DNA of 64,000 bases, taken from positions 41,236 through 105,235 of the forward strand of contig NZ_BAABEY010000031.1 in the NCBI RefSeq assembly GCF_039540405.1, given 5' to 3'. The notes beneath the pieces are model-generated. The model was not told where the DNA came from. It saw nothing but the letters and a program-made list of their open reading frames with translations, and searched no databases. This DNA is from Ravibacter arvi (GTDB lineage: Bacteria; Bacteroidota; Bacteroidia; Cytophagales; Spirosomataceae). Below, piece by piece: positions 55,413 to 64,000 of the stretch; the stretch's first letter is position 1; each line of letters begins with the position of its first letter. The position numbers and the translations under genes were made by a program.

Positions 55413-57941
55413 TCACGGAACAGGCGGCGGCGGACCAATTTCGAGCTCTTCGGCAGGCGGTGCTGAAGTTGCCGTAGAATCGGTCATCTCTTCCGGTTCT
55501 TCCTCGTAAAGGCAGCTTTTGTAGTCTTTGGTCACCTTGAACGAAGGGGTAGGGAAGGGGCCGGGTTCAATTCCCGTTGTTTTGTCTTTATAGGTTTTTT
55601 CGAGAAAACGCCCTACGATAGGGAGCGCTGTTTTGGCGCCTTCGCCCAGTTGCGTAGTACGAAAATGGATGCTTCGGTCCTCACCGCCCACCCATGCGCC
55701 GGTGACCAGGTCGCGGGTAATGGAGATGTACCAGCCGTCGGAGTTGTTGGAAGTGGTGCCGGTTTTTCCACCGATTTCATTCCGGTTGCGAAATACATCA
55801 AACCCCCAAAGCCCGCGCGAAGTTCCCCCGGGCTCTTCTACGCCGCCTTTCAGCATGTGGATCATGAGAAAGGCTGATTCGGGCCGGATGGCCTCGTGTG
55901 AATCCGGTATAAATTCGTGAAGCACGTTGCCGGACCGGTCTTCAATGCGCATAACAAGAGTGGGCGTTGTGTACCGGCCCTGGTTGACAAAAGTGCTGTA
56001 TGCTCCGACCATTTCATACAGTGATACGTCGCTCGTTCCGAGCCCGATGGAGGGAACCGCATCCAGCTTGCTCTTAATACCCAGCTTTTTGGCATACCTG
56101 ATTACATTTTGAGGCCCCACCTTGTCGGTCAGTGCGGCTGCGACGGAATTAACCGATTGCGCCATGGCGCGCCGCAGCGTCAGGTTGGCGTAGGAAAAGT
56201 AGCCGTTGGAATTGCGTGGCCGCCAGAATTTTTTCTTGCCATCCGCGTCCGGTTCGACTTCCTTCTGGAAAGGCTGGTCCACTACGCGGTCACAGGGACT
56301 CATGTTGAAGGTAGTATCATCAATGGCCGTGGTATAGACAATGGGCTTGAAGGTAGACCCTGGCTGGCGCTTGCTTTGCCTGACGTGGTCGTACTTGAAA
56401 AATTCGTGGTTCATGCCGCCGACCCAGGCTTTGACATGACCGGTATACGGATTCATAGACATGATGCCCGCCCGCAGGATACGCTTATAGTAGGCAAGCG
56501 AGTCCATTGGACTCCAGAATTCTCTTTTCTTTTCCCCGGTCCGCCAGTCGTAGACCGTCATGGTATCTTTCTTATTGAGGTAGACCAGGATCGAGTCCTG
56601 TTGCGTTCCGAAACGTTTCTGAAGAGCTGCATACCGCCTGGTCCTTTTCATCGCGTCCAGCAGGAAATTCTCAATTTCTTTTCCTTCATCATCGACCCAC
56701 GGGTTGCGGCCGCTCCAGTGCTCGTCGAATACCCGTTGCAGGAAACGCATCCGCTCCACCATGGCTTCTTCTGCGTAGGCCTGGAGGCGGGAGTCTATAG
56801 TAGTCGTAATCCTTAATCCATCTGTGTAGAGGTCGTAATCGTGTTCCCGGCACCATTTTTCGACTTCTTTGATCACATTAGGCATAAAATAGCTGGCGTA
56901 GGAGTCGTCGTAGGCCAGTTCAAAATTCGGTTTGAGCTGTAGCGGCAGCTGCACGAGAGAATCCAGCTCTTTTTCGGAAATGAAATTGTATTTCACCATT
57001 TGCGACAGCACAACGTCCCTTCTTTCTTTGGACCGTTTCGGGTTGCGAAGCGGGTTATAAGTGGTGGTTGCTTTTTGCAGACCGACCAGGACGGCAGCTT
57101 CTTCCAGGGTCAGGTCGGCAGGCTCCTTGCCGAAATAGGTTTTGGATGCTGTCTTGATGCCGTAGGTATTCTGACCGTAATCGACCGTATTGAGATAAAG
57201 CGTAATAATTTCTTCTTTGGTAAAGTTACGCTCCAGCTTGATCGCTGTGAGCCATTCTTTGGTTTTGTAAACAACCGTGGAAATGCCCGGTATCCGGCCG
57301 AGCAGGCCTCTTCCTTCCTGCCGCCTGGTACGAAAGAGCTTCTTGGCGAGCTGTTGTGTGAGCGTGCTCCCGCCCCCGCGTTCCGATGTTCCCGAAAGCA
57401 GTGAAACCATGACCGATCCCATCGCCCGCGGGTCAATCCCTGAATGGGCATGGAAGCGGACATCTTCGGTTGCGATCAGCGCTTTTATCAGGCCCGGCGA
57501 TAATTCTTCGTAAGTGACGGGCGTCCTGTTTTCGGTATAGAACTTTCGCAGTAATACACCGTCAGCCGTGTAGATTTCGGAAGATTGAGCAACTTTCGGG
57601 TTTTGAAGATCTTCAATGCTGGGCATGCTCCCCATTAACCAGAGAAAGTTGGTTTCGACGCAAAAGAGGTAAACAATGAATAGAAGAAAAGTTCCGATCG
57701 CGATTTGCCATATGCGGATGACCGGCCGGAAAAACCTGGAATCTTTATCAAAAAGCGAATCAAACCGGTTGGAAACGTCTTGCCATAAACGCACAGCGCG
57801 GTTTTTCAGGGGCTCGTACCGGTTTCCCAGGAGCAGTTTCAGCGTCTTTTTAATTCCTTCAAACAGCTTGTGTTTCAGGTAGGTAAAAGCTTTCGACAGT
57901 AAGTTTTTTAACAGGCTCCAATAGGCGTAAAGACGCTCCAT
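55413..57941 (-). CDS. Class A penicillin-binding protein (PBP1a type)
   Basis: 842 residues from ATG 57941 (a GTG at 57947 is also in frame). One N-terminal helix (about 79-97) anchors it. The GT51 transglycosylase has the catalytic Glu in IATEDVRFHAHSG and GGGSTLTQQLAKKLF. The transpeptidase has SxxK in QPGSTFKPIVY, SVN in MAQSVNSVAA and KTG in IGGKTGTTSNNSDGWYI. It polymerises and cross-links peptidoglycan. The end is rich in Pro and Glu (EEPEEMTDS). Confidence 0.95.
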   Translation of the reverse strand: MERLYAYWSLLKNLLSKAFTYLKHKLFEGIKKTLKLLLGNRYEPLKNRAVRLWQDVSNRFDSLFDKDSRFFRPVIRIWQIAIGTFLLFIVYLFCVETNFLWLMGSMPSIEDLQNPKVAQSSEIYTADGVLLRKFYTENRTPVTYEELSPGLIKALIATEDVRFHAHSGIDPRAMGSVMVSLLSGTSERGGGSTLTQQLAKKLFRTRRQEGRGLLGRIPGISTVVYKTKEWLTAIKLERNFTKEEIITLYLNTVDYGQNTYGIKTASKTYFGKEPADLTLEEAAVLVGLQKATTTYNPLRNPKRSKERRDVVLSQMVKYNFISEKELDSLVQLPLQLKPNFELAYDDSYASYFMPNVIKEVEKWCREHDYDLYTDGLRITTTIDSRLQAYAEEAMVERMRFLQRVFDEHWSGRNPWVDDEGKEIENFLLDAMKRTRRYAALQKRFGTQQDSILVYLNKKDTMTVYDWRTGEKKREFWSPMDSLAYYKRILRAGIMSMNPYTGHVKAWVGGMNHEFFKYDHVRQSKRQPGSTFKPIVYTTAIDDTTFNMSPCDRVVDQPFQKEVEPDADGKKKFWRPRNSNGYFSYANLTLRRAMAQSVNSVAAALTDKVGPQNVIRYAKKLGIKSKLDAVPSIGLGTSDVSLYEMVGAYSTFVNQGRYTTPTLVMRIEDRSGNVLHEFIPDSHEAIRPESAFLMIHMLKGGVEEPGGTSRGLWGFDVFRNRNEIGGKTGTTSNNSDGWYISITRDLVTGAWVGGEDRSIHFRTTQLGEGAKTALPIVGRFLEKTYKDKTTGIEPGPFPTPSFKVTKDYKSCLYEEEPEEMTDSTATSAPPAEELEIGPPPPVP

Positions 57942-58061
57942 AATCACAGTGTTGAAGGCGATTTTTTCACAGTTTGTCGACGAAATCCGGTTACAAATAA
58001 CGCTAGGAAAACGCTAAAAGACAGATTTCCGTATGTAAAACTTCAAGGCCCCGGCCGAAAA

Positions 58062-59618
58062 TTATCTCGATCTGAACAATCGTCTGAAAAAACGCTCTTT
58101 TGGCGGCCAGCAGGGAATTTCATCCGTTAATGGTCTTTGGTAAATTCCCATGGAAAGGCCCGCGTAAAACGAAAGTGCTTTCGGCTTCCCGATGTTGAAC
58201 AGTCCTCCTAAATGATCGGTTCCCAGCCATAGCGGCCCGGCGCGGCCGGCCAACCCGATTCCTAAGGAACGATAGTGGTTCATCAATGAAACAGGGAGTG
58301 AAATTTCAAACCACCGATGTTCGTAACGGGGTACAACCGAGAGCAGCGATTCTTGCCTCATATTGCCGGAACGGGCTTTTGTGAGCGGGGTAACCAGCAT
58401 CGCATTGACAAAGATGTTGTCGGTATATCGGTAGTCAATGCTGGCCTGAAATGCCATTGGCATCAGCGTTCTTGCCTTCGATGGGACTGCGGCCGGTAAG
58501 CCGAGATTGTTTTCGAGCGCCTGGTAAAAGTTGTCAAAACCTCGCCACGGATTGAAGCTTCCATAATCGAGGTTCCCGGCTACATTGCTTGCCGACTGCG
58601 CATAATTGTAGTAGCTGTTGTGAAAGTTGAGGAAGCCGGCATCTGTAATTGAAGCGGCGATCCGGTAAAGGTATTTGTTTACGCTCGGGTCTCTCCGGGG
58701 CGAGTCGGCCGGGCCGGAGAAGTTCCGGTACCGCTGAATGTTCGGGCGGTATTCGTATACGGCGCCTATGTCCAGCGCCCAGCCGCTGCCGGGAGCGGAC
58801 TTGCCGAGCAGCCACCATTCCGGATTTAGCGAACTGCTCCTGATGCCGTCGTCAGTGGTGTAGCGCGTATCGCCATCCAGCGATGACACGGCAGTCATGT
58901 ACCGTAGATTTCCGTAAGCCGGATCGGGAACGAGCTCGTAATCTGCCTTTTGTATGTTGATATGGTTTTGGGAAAGCCCGATCACCCGTTTAACCGTCAC
59001 GCCGAATTTTAGAAAATCGGTTTCGGCGTCGTACACCACTGCACCGAATGTCAGCGAATATTCCCCGAAAATATTGGCTGCAAGTTTCCCGCTTTGGTTG
59101 CGGAACATTTGTTTGTGCAGGGTCGTGTCCTGTGTACTGCCCCGTATCAGTTGAGCCAGCGGCTCAGTCGTCTGGCTCAGGTGAAGGAGCGTCCTGGCGC
59201 GGGTGTTGAAGCCCAGCCCCATTTTCCCTTTTTTGAGGGAGATCATAAGTGATGGCAGGCGCACATCCAGGCCGGTGTTCAGGTATTTCAGGTTGCCGTT
59301 GAGCTTCTGGTCGAGGTACTTCCTGGGAAAAACCAGCTTTCCCTGGTCGTTCCGGTACTGGTCTCCAGTTGAATTGGTTACGAATGAGGCGAAAGAATAG
59401 GGGGCATCCCATTTGACATGGTTGTTCCCTACGTAATAGTTCAGCCCTACGAGATTCCCGAATACGGAATAACGGGAATCGGCAACAAAGGCCGGATTAT
59501 GGTACAGGGAATTGGTGCCGGCATAATTTCCGGGTGCAATACCCTGTAAGTGCTGGGCTAACCCTTTTGACGCCGTAAACAGCAGGATAAGGATGCCCCA
59601 TAAAAAAAGACGGACCAT
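58062..59618 (-). CDS. DUF5723 family outer-membrane beta-barrel-like protein
   Basis: 518 residues with a signal peptide (MVRLFLWGILILLFTASKGLA). The DUF5723 start LQGIAPGNYAGTNSLYHNPA and repeated amphipathic beta-strands (VDVRLPSLMISLKKGKMGLGF type) suggest an outer-membrane barrel. The end reads LSFYAGLSMGIYQRPL. Function unknown. It lies behind PBP1a on the same strand with a 114-bp gap, so co-transcription is uncertain. Confidence 0.85.
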   Translation of the reverse strand: MVRLFLWGILILLFTASKGLAQHLQGIAPGNYAGTNSLYHNPAFVADSRYSVFGNLVGLNYYVGNNHVKWDAPYSFASFVTNSTGDQYRNDQGKLVFPRKYLDQKLNGNLKYLNTGLDVRLPSLMISLKKGKMGLGFNTRARTLLHLSQTTEPLAQLIRGSTQDTTLHKQMFRNQSGKLAANIFGEYSLTFGAVVYDAETDFLKFGVTVKRVIGLSQNHINIQKADYELVPDPAYGNLRYMTAVSSLDGDTRYTTDDGIRSSSLNPEWWLLGKSAPGSGWALDIGAVYEYRPNIQRYRNFSGPADSPRRDPSVNKYLYRIAASITDAGFLNFHNSYYNYAQSASNVAGNLDYGSFNPWRGFDNFYQALENNLGLPAAVPSKARTLMPMAFQASIDYRYTDNIFVNAMLVTPLTKARSGNMRQESLLSVVPRYEHRWFEISLPVSLMNHYRSLGIGLAGRAGPLWLGTDHLGGLFNIGKPKALSFYAGLSMGIYQRPLTDEIPCWPPKERFFRRLFRSR

Positions 59619-59825
59619 AGTCTATCCGGTGAACGAGTCAATCTGAACGGTCAAAAGTAACTAATTACTTCCGTTAAATTTACCGGAGGAAGAAACAATT
59701 TTAGCTTGTCCTTGCCGACGAAAATGCCCTAATCGGAGCTCTGTCAAAGCTTTTTGGTAGGATCTGTTTGCAAAAACGACAAAAGGCTATATATTGTTTT
59801 TTGTAATTCGATATTTCAAATACCT

Positions 59826-61268
59826 ATGCCCATGACAGAAAGGTTTTCATTCTCGGCTTATAGCCTTGAGGGGTTTTATGACGAGATGTTTGACGAGTCC
59901 GGAGAATTGCGCGAAGGATACGGTTATTTGAAGCGGGCTTTTGAAAATCTTTCCGCAGGCGACCTGGCCAACCGTCACCTGGCTGCGGAGCGGGCAATGC
60001 TGGCGATGGGCATTACCTTTAATGTTTACTCGGAGGGACAGGGGACGGAGCGCACGATGCCCTTCGATATTGTGCCGAGGATATTGACAGGTAGTGAATG
60101 GAAGCACCTTGAACGGGGGCTTGTTCAGCGTACGGAAGCCCTGAATCTTTTTTTGCAGGACATTTACAACGACCAGAAAATACTGAAGGACAAGGTGATC
60201 CCGCGTGAAGTGATTGAGTCGAGCAAGTCGTTTCTCAGGCCCTGTCTGGGGCTGACGCCGCCCGGCGGAATCTGGTGCCACATTACGGGTACTGATCTTA
60301 TCAGGGCTGACAATGGTGAAATGCTGGTGCTGGAGGATAATCTCCGGTGCCCGTCGGGTGTTTCCTATATGCTGGAAAACAGGGAGTTGTCCAAGCAGTT
60401 GTTCCCGGAAGTGCTGGCCAGGACGGGGGTGCAGCCGGTGTCGGATTATCCGGCGCGACTGCTTTCCATGCTGGAGCGGCTGTCGGTCCGGCCGGAACCG
60501 ACGGTGGCGGTCCTTACACCCGGAATTTACAATTCAGCCTATTTCGAACATTCCTACCTGGCGCAGCAAATGGGTGTGGAGCTGGTGGATTCGCGGGACC
60601 TGGTAGTGGACGACGGGTACGTAAAAATGCGAACCACCCGGGGATTTGAAGTGGTCGATGTAATTTACCGAAGGATTGACGATACTTTCCTGGACCCGCA
60701 GGCCTTTAACCCGGACTCGCTTCTGGGAATTCCGGGTATTTTTGAGGTCTACCGAAAGGGCCGGGTGGCACTTGCCAATGCCCCGGGTACTGGCGTCGCC
60801 GATGACAAGGTTGTGTATGCCTACGTGCCCCAAATGATCAGGTACTACCTGGGCCAGGACCCGGTGATCGGAAATGTGCCGACGTACATCTGCGGTGAAG
60901 CAGAAGACCGGAAATATGTCCTCGATCATATTGACGAACTGGTCGTCAAGGAGGCCAATGAAGCCGGGGGCTATGGCATGATGATCGGTCCGAAGGCCAC
61001 CAGGCGGGAACATGCCCTCTTCAGGAGGCGGATAAAGGACAATCCGCGCAATTACATCGCCCAGCCTACAATTTCGTTGTCGCGTGTGCCGTGCTTTTTT
61101 AATGAAGGCGCCGAGGGGCGTCATGTTGATTTCCGCCCCTATATTCTTTACGGGGACCGCATTCACGTAATTCCCGGCGGGCTTACGCGGGTTGCACTCA
61201 GAAAAGGTTCCCTGGTGGTGAATTCGTCACAAGGCGGCGGGGGAAAAGACACCTGGGTGCTGTATTGA
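59826..61268 (+). CDS. Circularly permuted type 2 ATP-grasp protein
   Basis: About 480 residues from ATG 59826 (MPMTERFSFSAYSLEGFYDE; ATG 59832 also possible). CP_ATPgrasp_2 marks: YLKRAFENLSAGDLANRH, PRILTGSEWKHLERGL, RPCLGLTPPGGIWCHITGTD, EDNLRCPSGVSYMLENR, PGIYNSAYFEHSYLA and VKEANEAGGYGM. Homologues usually travel with an alpha-E (DUF403) gene and a transglutaminase-like gene; neither adjoins it here. The ligation it performs is not known; peptide or amine ligation is plausible. Confidence 0.9.
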   Translation: MPMTERFSFSAYSLEGFYDEMFDESGELREGYGYLKRAFENLSAGDLANRHLAAERAMLAMGITFNVYSEGQGTERTMPFDIVPRILTGSEWKHLERGLVQRTEALNLFLQDIYNDQKILKDKVIPREVIESSKSFLRPCLGLTPPGGIWCHITGTDLIRADNGEMLVLEDNLRCPSGVSYMLENRELSKQLFPEVLARTGVQPVSDYPARLLSMLERLSVRPEPTVAVLTPGIYNSAYFEHSYLAQQMGVELVDSRDLVVDDGYVKMRTTRGFEVVDVIYRRIDDTFLDPQAFNPDSLLGIPGIFEVYRKGRVALANAPGTGVADDKVVYAYVPQMIRYYLGQDPVIGNVPTYICGEAEDRKYVLDHIDELVVKEANEAGGYGMMIGPKATRREHALFRRRIKDNPRNYIAQPTISLSRVPCFFNEGAEGRHVDFRPYILYGDRIHVIPGGLTRVALRKGSLVVNSSQGGGGKDTWVLY

Positions 61269-61344
61269 TGCCGGAAATTGGTTAGTTTTGGGAATTACGT
61301 CACAGGCCGGGGACGCGGCCTCTTTTGTATTTTCCTTATTTTTT

Positions 61345-61638
61345 ATGCTTGGTTTATTTAAAAAGACAGCTTTTTGGGAAGGCATTTCCTATTTACTCCT
61401 CCTCTTTATAGCAATGCCGCTGAAGTATTTTTTCGAGATGCCCGCCGCAGTCCGCTATGTGGGAATGGCGCATGGCGTTTTGTTTATTGCCTATGTGATC
61501 CTGTTGGTTTGGAACTGGTCGGAGCGGAACTGGTCTTTCGCGAAGGTGGCCGGATACTTCCTGGCATCCCTACTTCCGTTTGCTACTTTTTGGGTTGAAA
61601 AGCAGGTAGCCCTGGAAGAGGCCTCGCTGAGGTCCTGA
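61345..61638 (+). CDS. DUF3817 small membrane protein
   Basis: 97 residues from ATG 61345 (MLGLFKKTAFWEGISYLLLL). About three helices and the DUF3817 pattern WEGISYLLLLFIAMPLKY and VGMAHGVLFIAYV. Function unknown. It converges on the tsaC gene 6 bp away. Confidence 0.87.
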   Translation: MLGLFKKTAFWEGISYLLLLFIAMPLKYFFEMPAAVRYVGMAHGVLFIAYVILLVWNWSERNWSFAKVAGYFLASLLPFATFWVEKQVALEEASLRS

Positions 61639-61644
61639 CGGCAG

Positions 61645-62598
61645 CTATTCGCGGACTGCAGCACGTCTCAGCCGGTCGTTGACCGCCCGGCCCAGCCCTG
61701 TTTCCGGAAGCAGTTCGGCTACTATGACTGCCGCCGGCGATGCATCCAGTTGCCTGATAAAATCAAACAGGTTTTTGGCTGCTTCCCGAAGGTCCGCCTT
61801 TCGCGACAGCACAAGCTGACGGGTTTCCGGAATGCCGGGCAGATAATCAGAAAAACGCAGGTAGACGGCTTCATTTCGGTGATCTGAAGGGCCGTCGGCT
61901 ATCAATAGCGGCTTACGCGGCGAATAGTGACTTTTCAGCATCCCGGGCGCGAGTGGGTTGGAAGAGGAGTGTGACTGGACCAAAACCGGGCCGATGGTAG
62001 CTTCAATTTCTTCTGCAGGGACGCCGCCCAGCCGGTAAACGGTCGGCAGGCTTCCCTCCGGGAAACCAATAATAGTTGATTCGACGCCCACTTCGCAATC
62101 GCCTCCTTCTATTATATAGGGGATACGTCCCTCGAGCTGCGCTTTTACATGCAGAGCGCGGGTCGGGCTTACCTGTCCGAACAGATTGGCGCTGGGTGCG
62201 GCAAGCGGGAATTCCAGCATTTTCAACAAGGCAGCGGCAACCGGATGCGAAGGGACCCGGATTGCAACGGTGTCCAGCCCCGAGGTAACCAGGGCGGGAA
62301 TGACTTCCTGTTTGGGTAAAAGCAGGGTAAGCGGGCCCGGCCAGAACACGGATGCCAGCTTTAGCGCTGTTTCGGGAATCTTATCTGCATATTTCTCAAG
62401 CGAGGCGGCAGACGGTATATGGACAATGAGCGGGTCAAAGCTGGGGCGCTGCTTGGCTTCGAAAACTTTGGCAACGGCATCCGGGTTGAGCGCATTCGCG
62501 GCCAGGCCATAGACGGTTTCAGTCGGGATTGCTACCAGCTCTCCCGCCTGCAGAAGTCGCGCAGCCTCGCTCAGATCATATCCAATTGTTGTATCCAA
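61645..62598 (-). CDS. tsaC: L-threonylcarbamoyladenylate synthase (YrdC-Sua5 two-domain form)
   Basis: 317 residues, the long Sua5 type: YrdC domain (1 to about 200; VAIPTETVYGLAANAL, PLAAPSANLFGQVSPT, VESTIIGF) and C-terminal Sua5 domain (LAPGMLKSHYSPRKPLLI). It forms threonylcarbamoyl-AMP for the t6A modification of tRNAs reading ANN codons. The start is TTG at 62598; an in-frame TAA precedes it and no ATG occurs before the conserved core. Confidence 0.95.
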   Translation of the reverse strand: MDTTIGYDLSEAARLLQAGELVAIPTETVYGLAANALNPDAVAKVFEAKQRPSFDPLIVHIPSAASLEKYADKIPETALKLASVFWPGPLTLLLPKQEVIPALVTSGLDTVAIRVPSHPVAAALLKMLEFPLAAPSANLFGQVSPTRALHVKAQLEGRIPYIIEGGDCEVGVESTIIGFPEGSLPTVYRLGGVPAEEIEATIGPVLVQSHSSSNPLAPGMLKSHYSPRKPLLIADGPSDHRNEAVYLRFSDYLPGIPETRQLVLSRKADLREAAKNLFDFIRQLDASPAAVIVAELLPETGLGRAVNDRLRRAAVRE

Positions 62599-62743
62599 TT
62601 AATAATTTGAATTAGTGGATGTAGCAGAACTTCCGGTAGGAATGAACCGGATCTGATGCAAATTTATATAAAAAAAGGCATTTAGGGATGTGGTTATGTA
62701 AGGGTTTCCGATGTAATAGATAGTATTATTTTGATAACCGACA

Positions 62744-62774
62744 TTTTAATCATCCTGTTTAGTTAATATCTTTG
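62744..62774 (+). promoter_or_regulatory. Predicted Bacteroidota promoter for the NDK-like gene
   Basis: TTTT (62744-62747), 19-nt spacer and TATCTTTG (62767-62774), an exact TAnnTTTG, 48 bp before ATG 62823. Confidence 0.55.
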
Positions 62775-62822
62775 CGGAGTTTCTGACTGCTCAGAAAATC
62801 TATCACCAATCAGCTATTCTAA

Positions 62823-63842
62823 ATGACGGCAAAACAAAATTTAGTTGAATTAATTTCGAAGGGAGTTCAGGCCGCGCGGACGTCGGGGGCAACCGTAGAT
62901 GAGGTATTCCAGGATGCGTCGGCAAAGACCGGGAAAAATGAATTTTTGTTTTTTATCAAGCCCGAAGTGCTTGACGCCGAAGGTGGCGTTAAGGTGAACG
63001 AGGTGTTGTCACTCATTTTGGAGAAAATAGAGGCATTCGGCCTTAATATTCACCAGGTGAAGGTACTGTCTGCCGATTACCTGGAAGCAAATAATATAAT
63101 AGCACAGCATTACGGCGTGATCAACAGCATTGCGAAAAATGCGGTGCAGAACATGTCGGAGGGGGCGCGGGAGAAATTTGCCCAGCTGTATGGCAGCCCG
63201 GTGACTGAGCTGAAAGTATTGGGCGGGTTGGAAGTGCTGGAGCAATATCCGCATTTCGACGCCTTTTCTCTGGATTATATCTGGCAGAACCTTGAGAATA
63301 AAAAGTTGGCCGGCGGAACCTACGCGGAGGTAGTGAAGGTCGACAACGAAACTCTCTACGTAATAAACGGTTTTCATCCGCGTCAGCTCAGACATTTCAC
63401 CGAAAAAGGCCGCAGCATTGTGGTGATGACCCTTTCCGGCGACCTGGATTGGAAAACTGCGCGGAATGGTTTTATCGGTGCTACCAATCCTGCTAGTGCT
63501 GCTTCAGGGAGCATCCGGAGAACTTTGCTGGACGAAAAAGAAGCTTTGGGCCTCGCTGAAGTCGGGCAGGGGACCAACGGTGTACACCTTTCAGCAGGTC
63601 CTGTAGAAGCGCTGGTAGAATTACGCCGTTATAATTCGGACTTTACGGTAGCCGGCGGCGAGAAGAAATTCTCGGATTTCAGCTTTGGAAAGAAACTCGA
63701 AGCGGAACTTGGCGATAAAATCAACGATATCACGTCTAACGTCAACGTGGTGGTAGACGGCAAAAGCACTTCTATTTTTGATCTGACAGAAGAAAAGAAT
63801 AGTGATGAAGCGATTGAACTTTTGAAGGGCTTGTCGTTTTAA
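62823..63842 (+). CDS. Enlarged nucleoside-diphosphate-kinase-like protein
   Basis: 339 residues, more than twice the size of a normal NDK. NDK features appear in order: EFLFFIKPE (Lys 46), HYG (Tyr 97), GATNPASAASGSIR (Thr 221, Arg 232) and TNGVHLSAGPVEALVEL (Asn 252, His 255, Ser 257, Glu 266). Spacing Thr-Arg 11, Asn-His 3 and His-Glu 11 equals that of NDK. Between Tyr 97 and NGFHPRQLRHF about 85 residues are inserted (with LKVLGGLEVLEQYPHFDAF), and a tail of about 70 residues follows. A phosphotransfer reaction is plausible but unproven. Confidence 0.75.
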   Translation: MTAKQNLVELISKGVQAARTSGATVDEVFQDASAKTGKNEFLFFIKPEVLDAEGGVKVNEVLSLILEKIEAFGLNIHQVKVLSADYLEANNIIAQHYGVINSIAKNAVQNMSEGAREKFAQLYGSPVTELKVLGGLEVLEQYPHFDAFSLDYIWQNLENKKLAGGTYAEVVKVDNETLYVINGFHPRQLRHFTEKGRSIVVMTLSGDLDWKTARNGFIGATNPASAASGSIRRTLLDEKEALGLAEVGQGTNGVHLSAGPVEALVELRRYNSDFTVAGGEKKFSDFSFGKKLEAELGDKINDITSNVNVVVDGKSTSIFDLTEEKNSDEAIELLKGLSF

Positions 63843-63844
63843 GG

Positions 63845-63882
63845 GGAGGTCGGAAGTCGGAACTCAGAAATCGGAAGTCGGC
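63845..63882. repeat. GGAAGTC/GGAAATC-type 7-mer array
   Basis: Units GTCGGAAGTCGGAACTCAGAAATCGGAAGTCGG directly after the stop at 63842, same family as the arrays at 21.18, 24.66 and 46.4 kb. Confidence 0.8.
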
Positions 63883-63946
63883 CCGTTGTTTTAGCGGGAA
63901 ATTCCAAAAGCGGGCATAAAAAAAGGAGGCGTTTCGGGCAGTCGTG

Positions 63947-63974
63947 GTCGGAAGATTTTTTCTTCCGACTTTTT
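63947..63974 (+). terminator. Predicted terminator after the NDK-like gene
   Basis: Stem GTCGGAAG (63947-63954) pairs with CTTCCGAC (63962-63969), loop ATTTTTT, followed by TTTTT. Confidence 0.7.
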
Positions 63975-64000
63975 CATTTTTCAGATATTCAATATTATTA

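Overview
The window looks like a chromosome segment of a Bacteroidota species of the Cytophagales/Spirosomataceae type (Dyadobacter-like). Evidence for this: a SusC/SusD pair with a FecR anti-sigma factor and an ECF sigma factor; many Bacteroidota-specific families (DUF2723, DUF3822, DUF5723, collagen-like lipoprotein, PepSY-free FbpABC with imelysins); promoters of the TTTG-N17-23-TAnnTTTG type; and almost no Shine-Dalgarno sequences. No tRNA, rRNA, CRISPR array, prophage or insertion sequence was seen.

Layout. 0-6.7 kb (minus strand): ECF sigma factor, FecR, SusC and a SusD cut by the window edge. This is a trans-envelope signalling and glycan/nutrient uptake locus whose susC reading frame carries an in-frame TAA inside the signalling (STN) domain. 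7-10 kb (plus): an exported amidohydrolase and a ceramidase-fold protein. 10-14.4 kb: AMP nucleosidase, a stand-alone HsdR-N nuclease-fold protein and a large DUF2723 membrane protein. 14.4-21.1 kb: NADP-type glutamate dehydrogenase preceded by a perfect 20-bp palindrome and followed by a convergent TetR regulator, then a degenerate PPK1-like protein, pyrE and a CNNM/CorC-type transporter. 21.3-26.3 kb: two Nudix hydrolases, coaD, DUF3822, a CBS protein and a RecD-like helicase. 27.3-34.8 kb: collagen-like lipoprotein, polA, a ketoacyl synthase, a small conserved protein, nagA and a cupin/JmjC-like protein. 34.8-43.7 kb (minus): a seven-gene iron operon (imelysin, di-haem DHOR, imelysin, FbpA, FbpB, FbpC, HTTM protein). 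43.8-47.5 kb: small membrane protein, diacylglycerol kinase, SMP-30, a thioredoxin-like protein, then rplU-rpmA. 48.7-53.1 kb: two amidohydrolases, one wholly and one half degenerate. 53.3-63.8 kb: QueD/PTPS, lpxB, VanZ, PBP1a, DUF5723, ATP-grasp, DUF3817, Sua5/TsaC and an enlarged NDK-like protein.

Three repeat families stand out. Two facing arrays of about 172-bp units (26.3-27.2 and 47.6-48.6 kb) form an inverted repeat around a 20-kb housekeeping segment. Two families of short degenerate repeats (CCTCAAA-like and GGAAATC-like 7-mers) lie in intergenic gaps, mostly just 5' of start codons with the pyrimidine-rich strand on the coding strand, and some supply the last codons of the preceding gene. 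Starts were often moved inside the longest ORF to fit signal peptides or family N-termini; six genes appear to need TTG starts. All function calls are by reading motifs; no database search was run.
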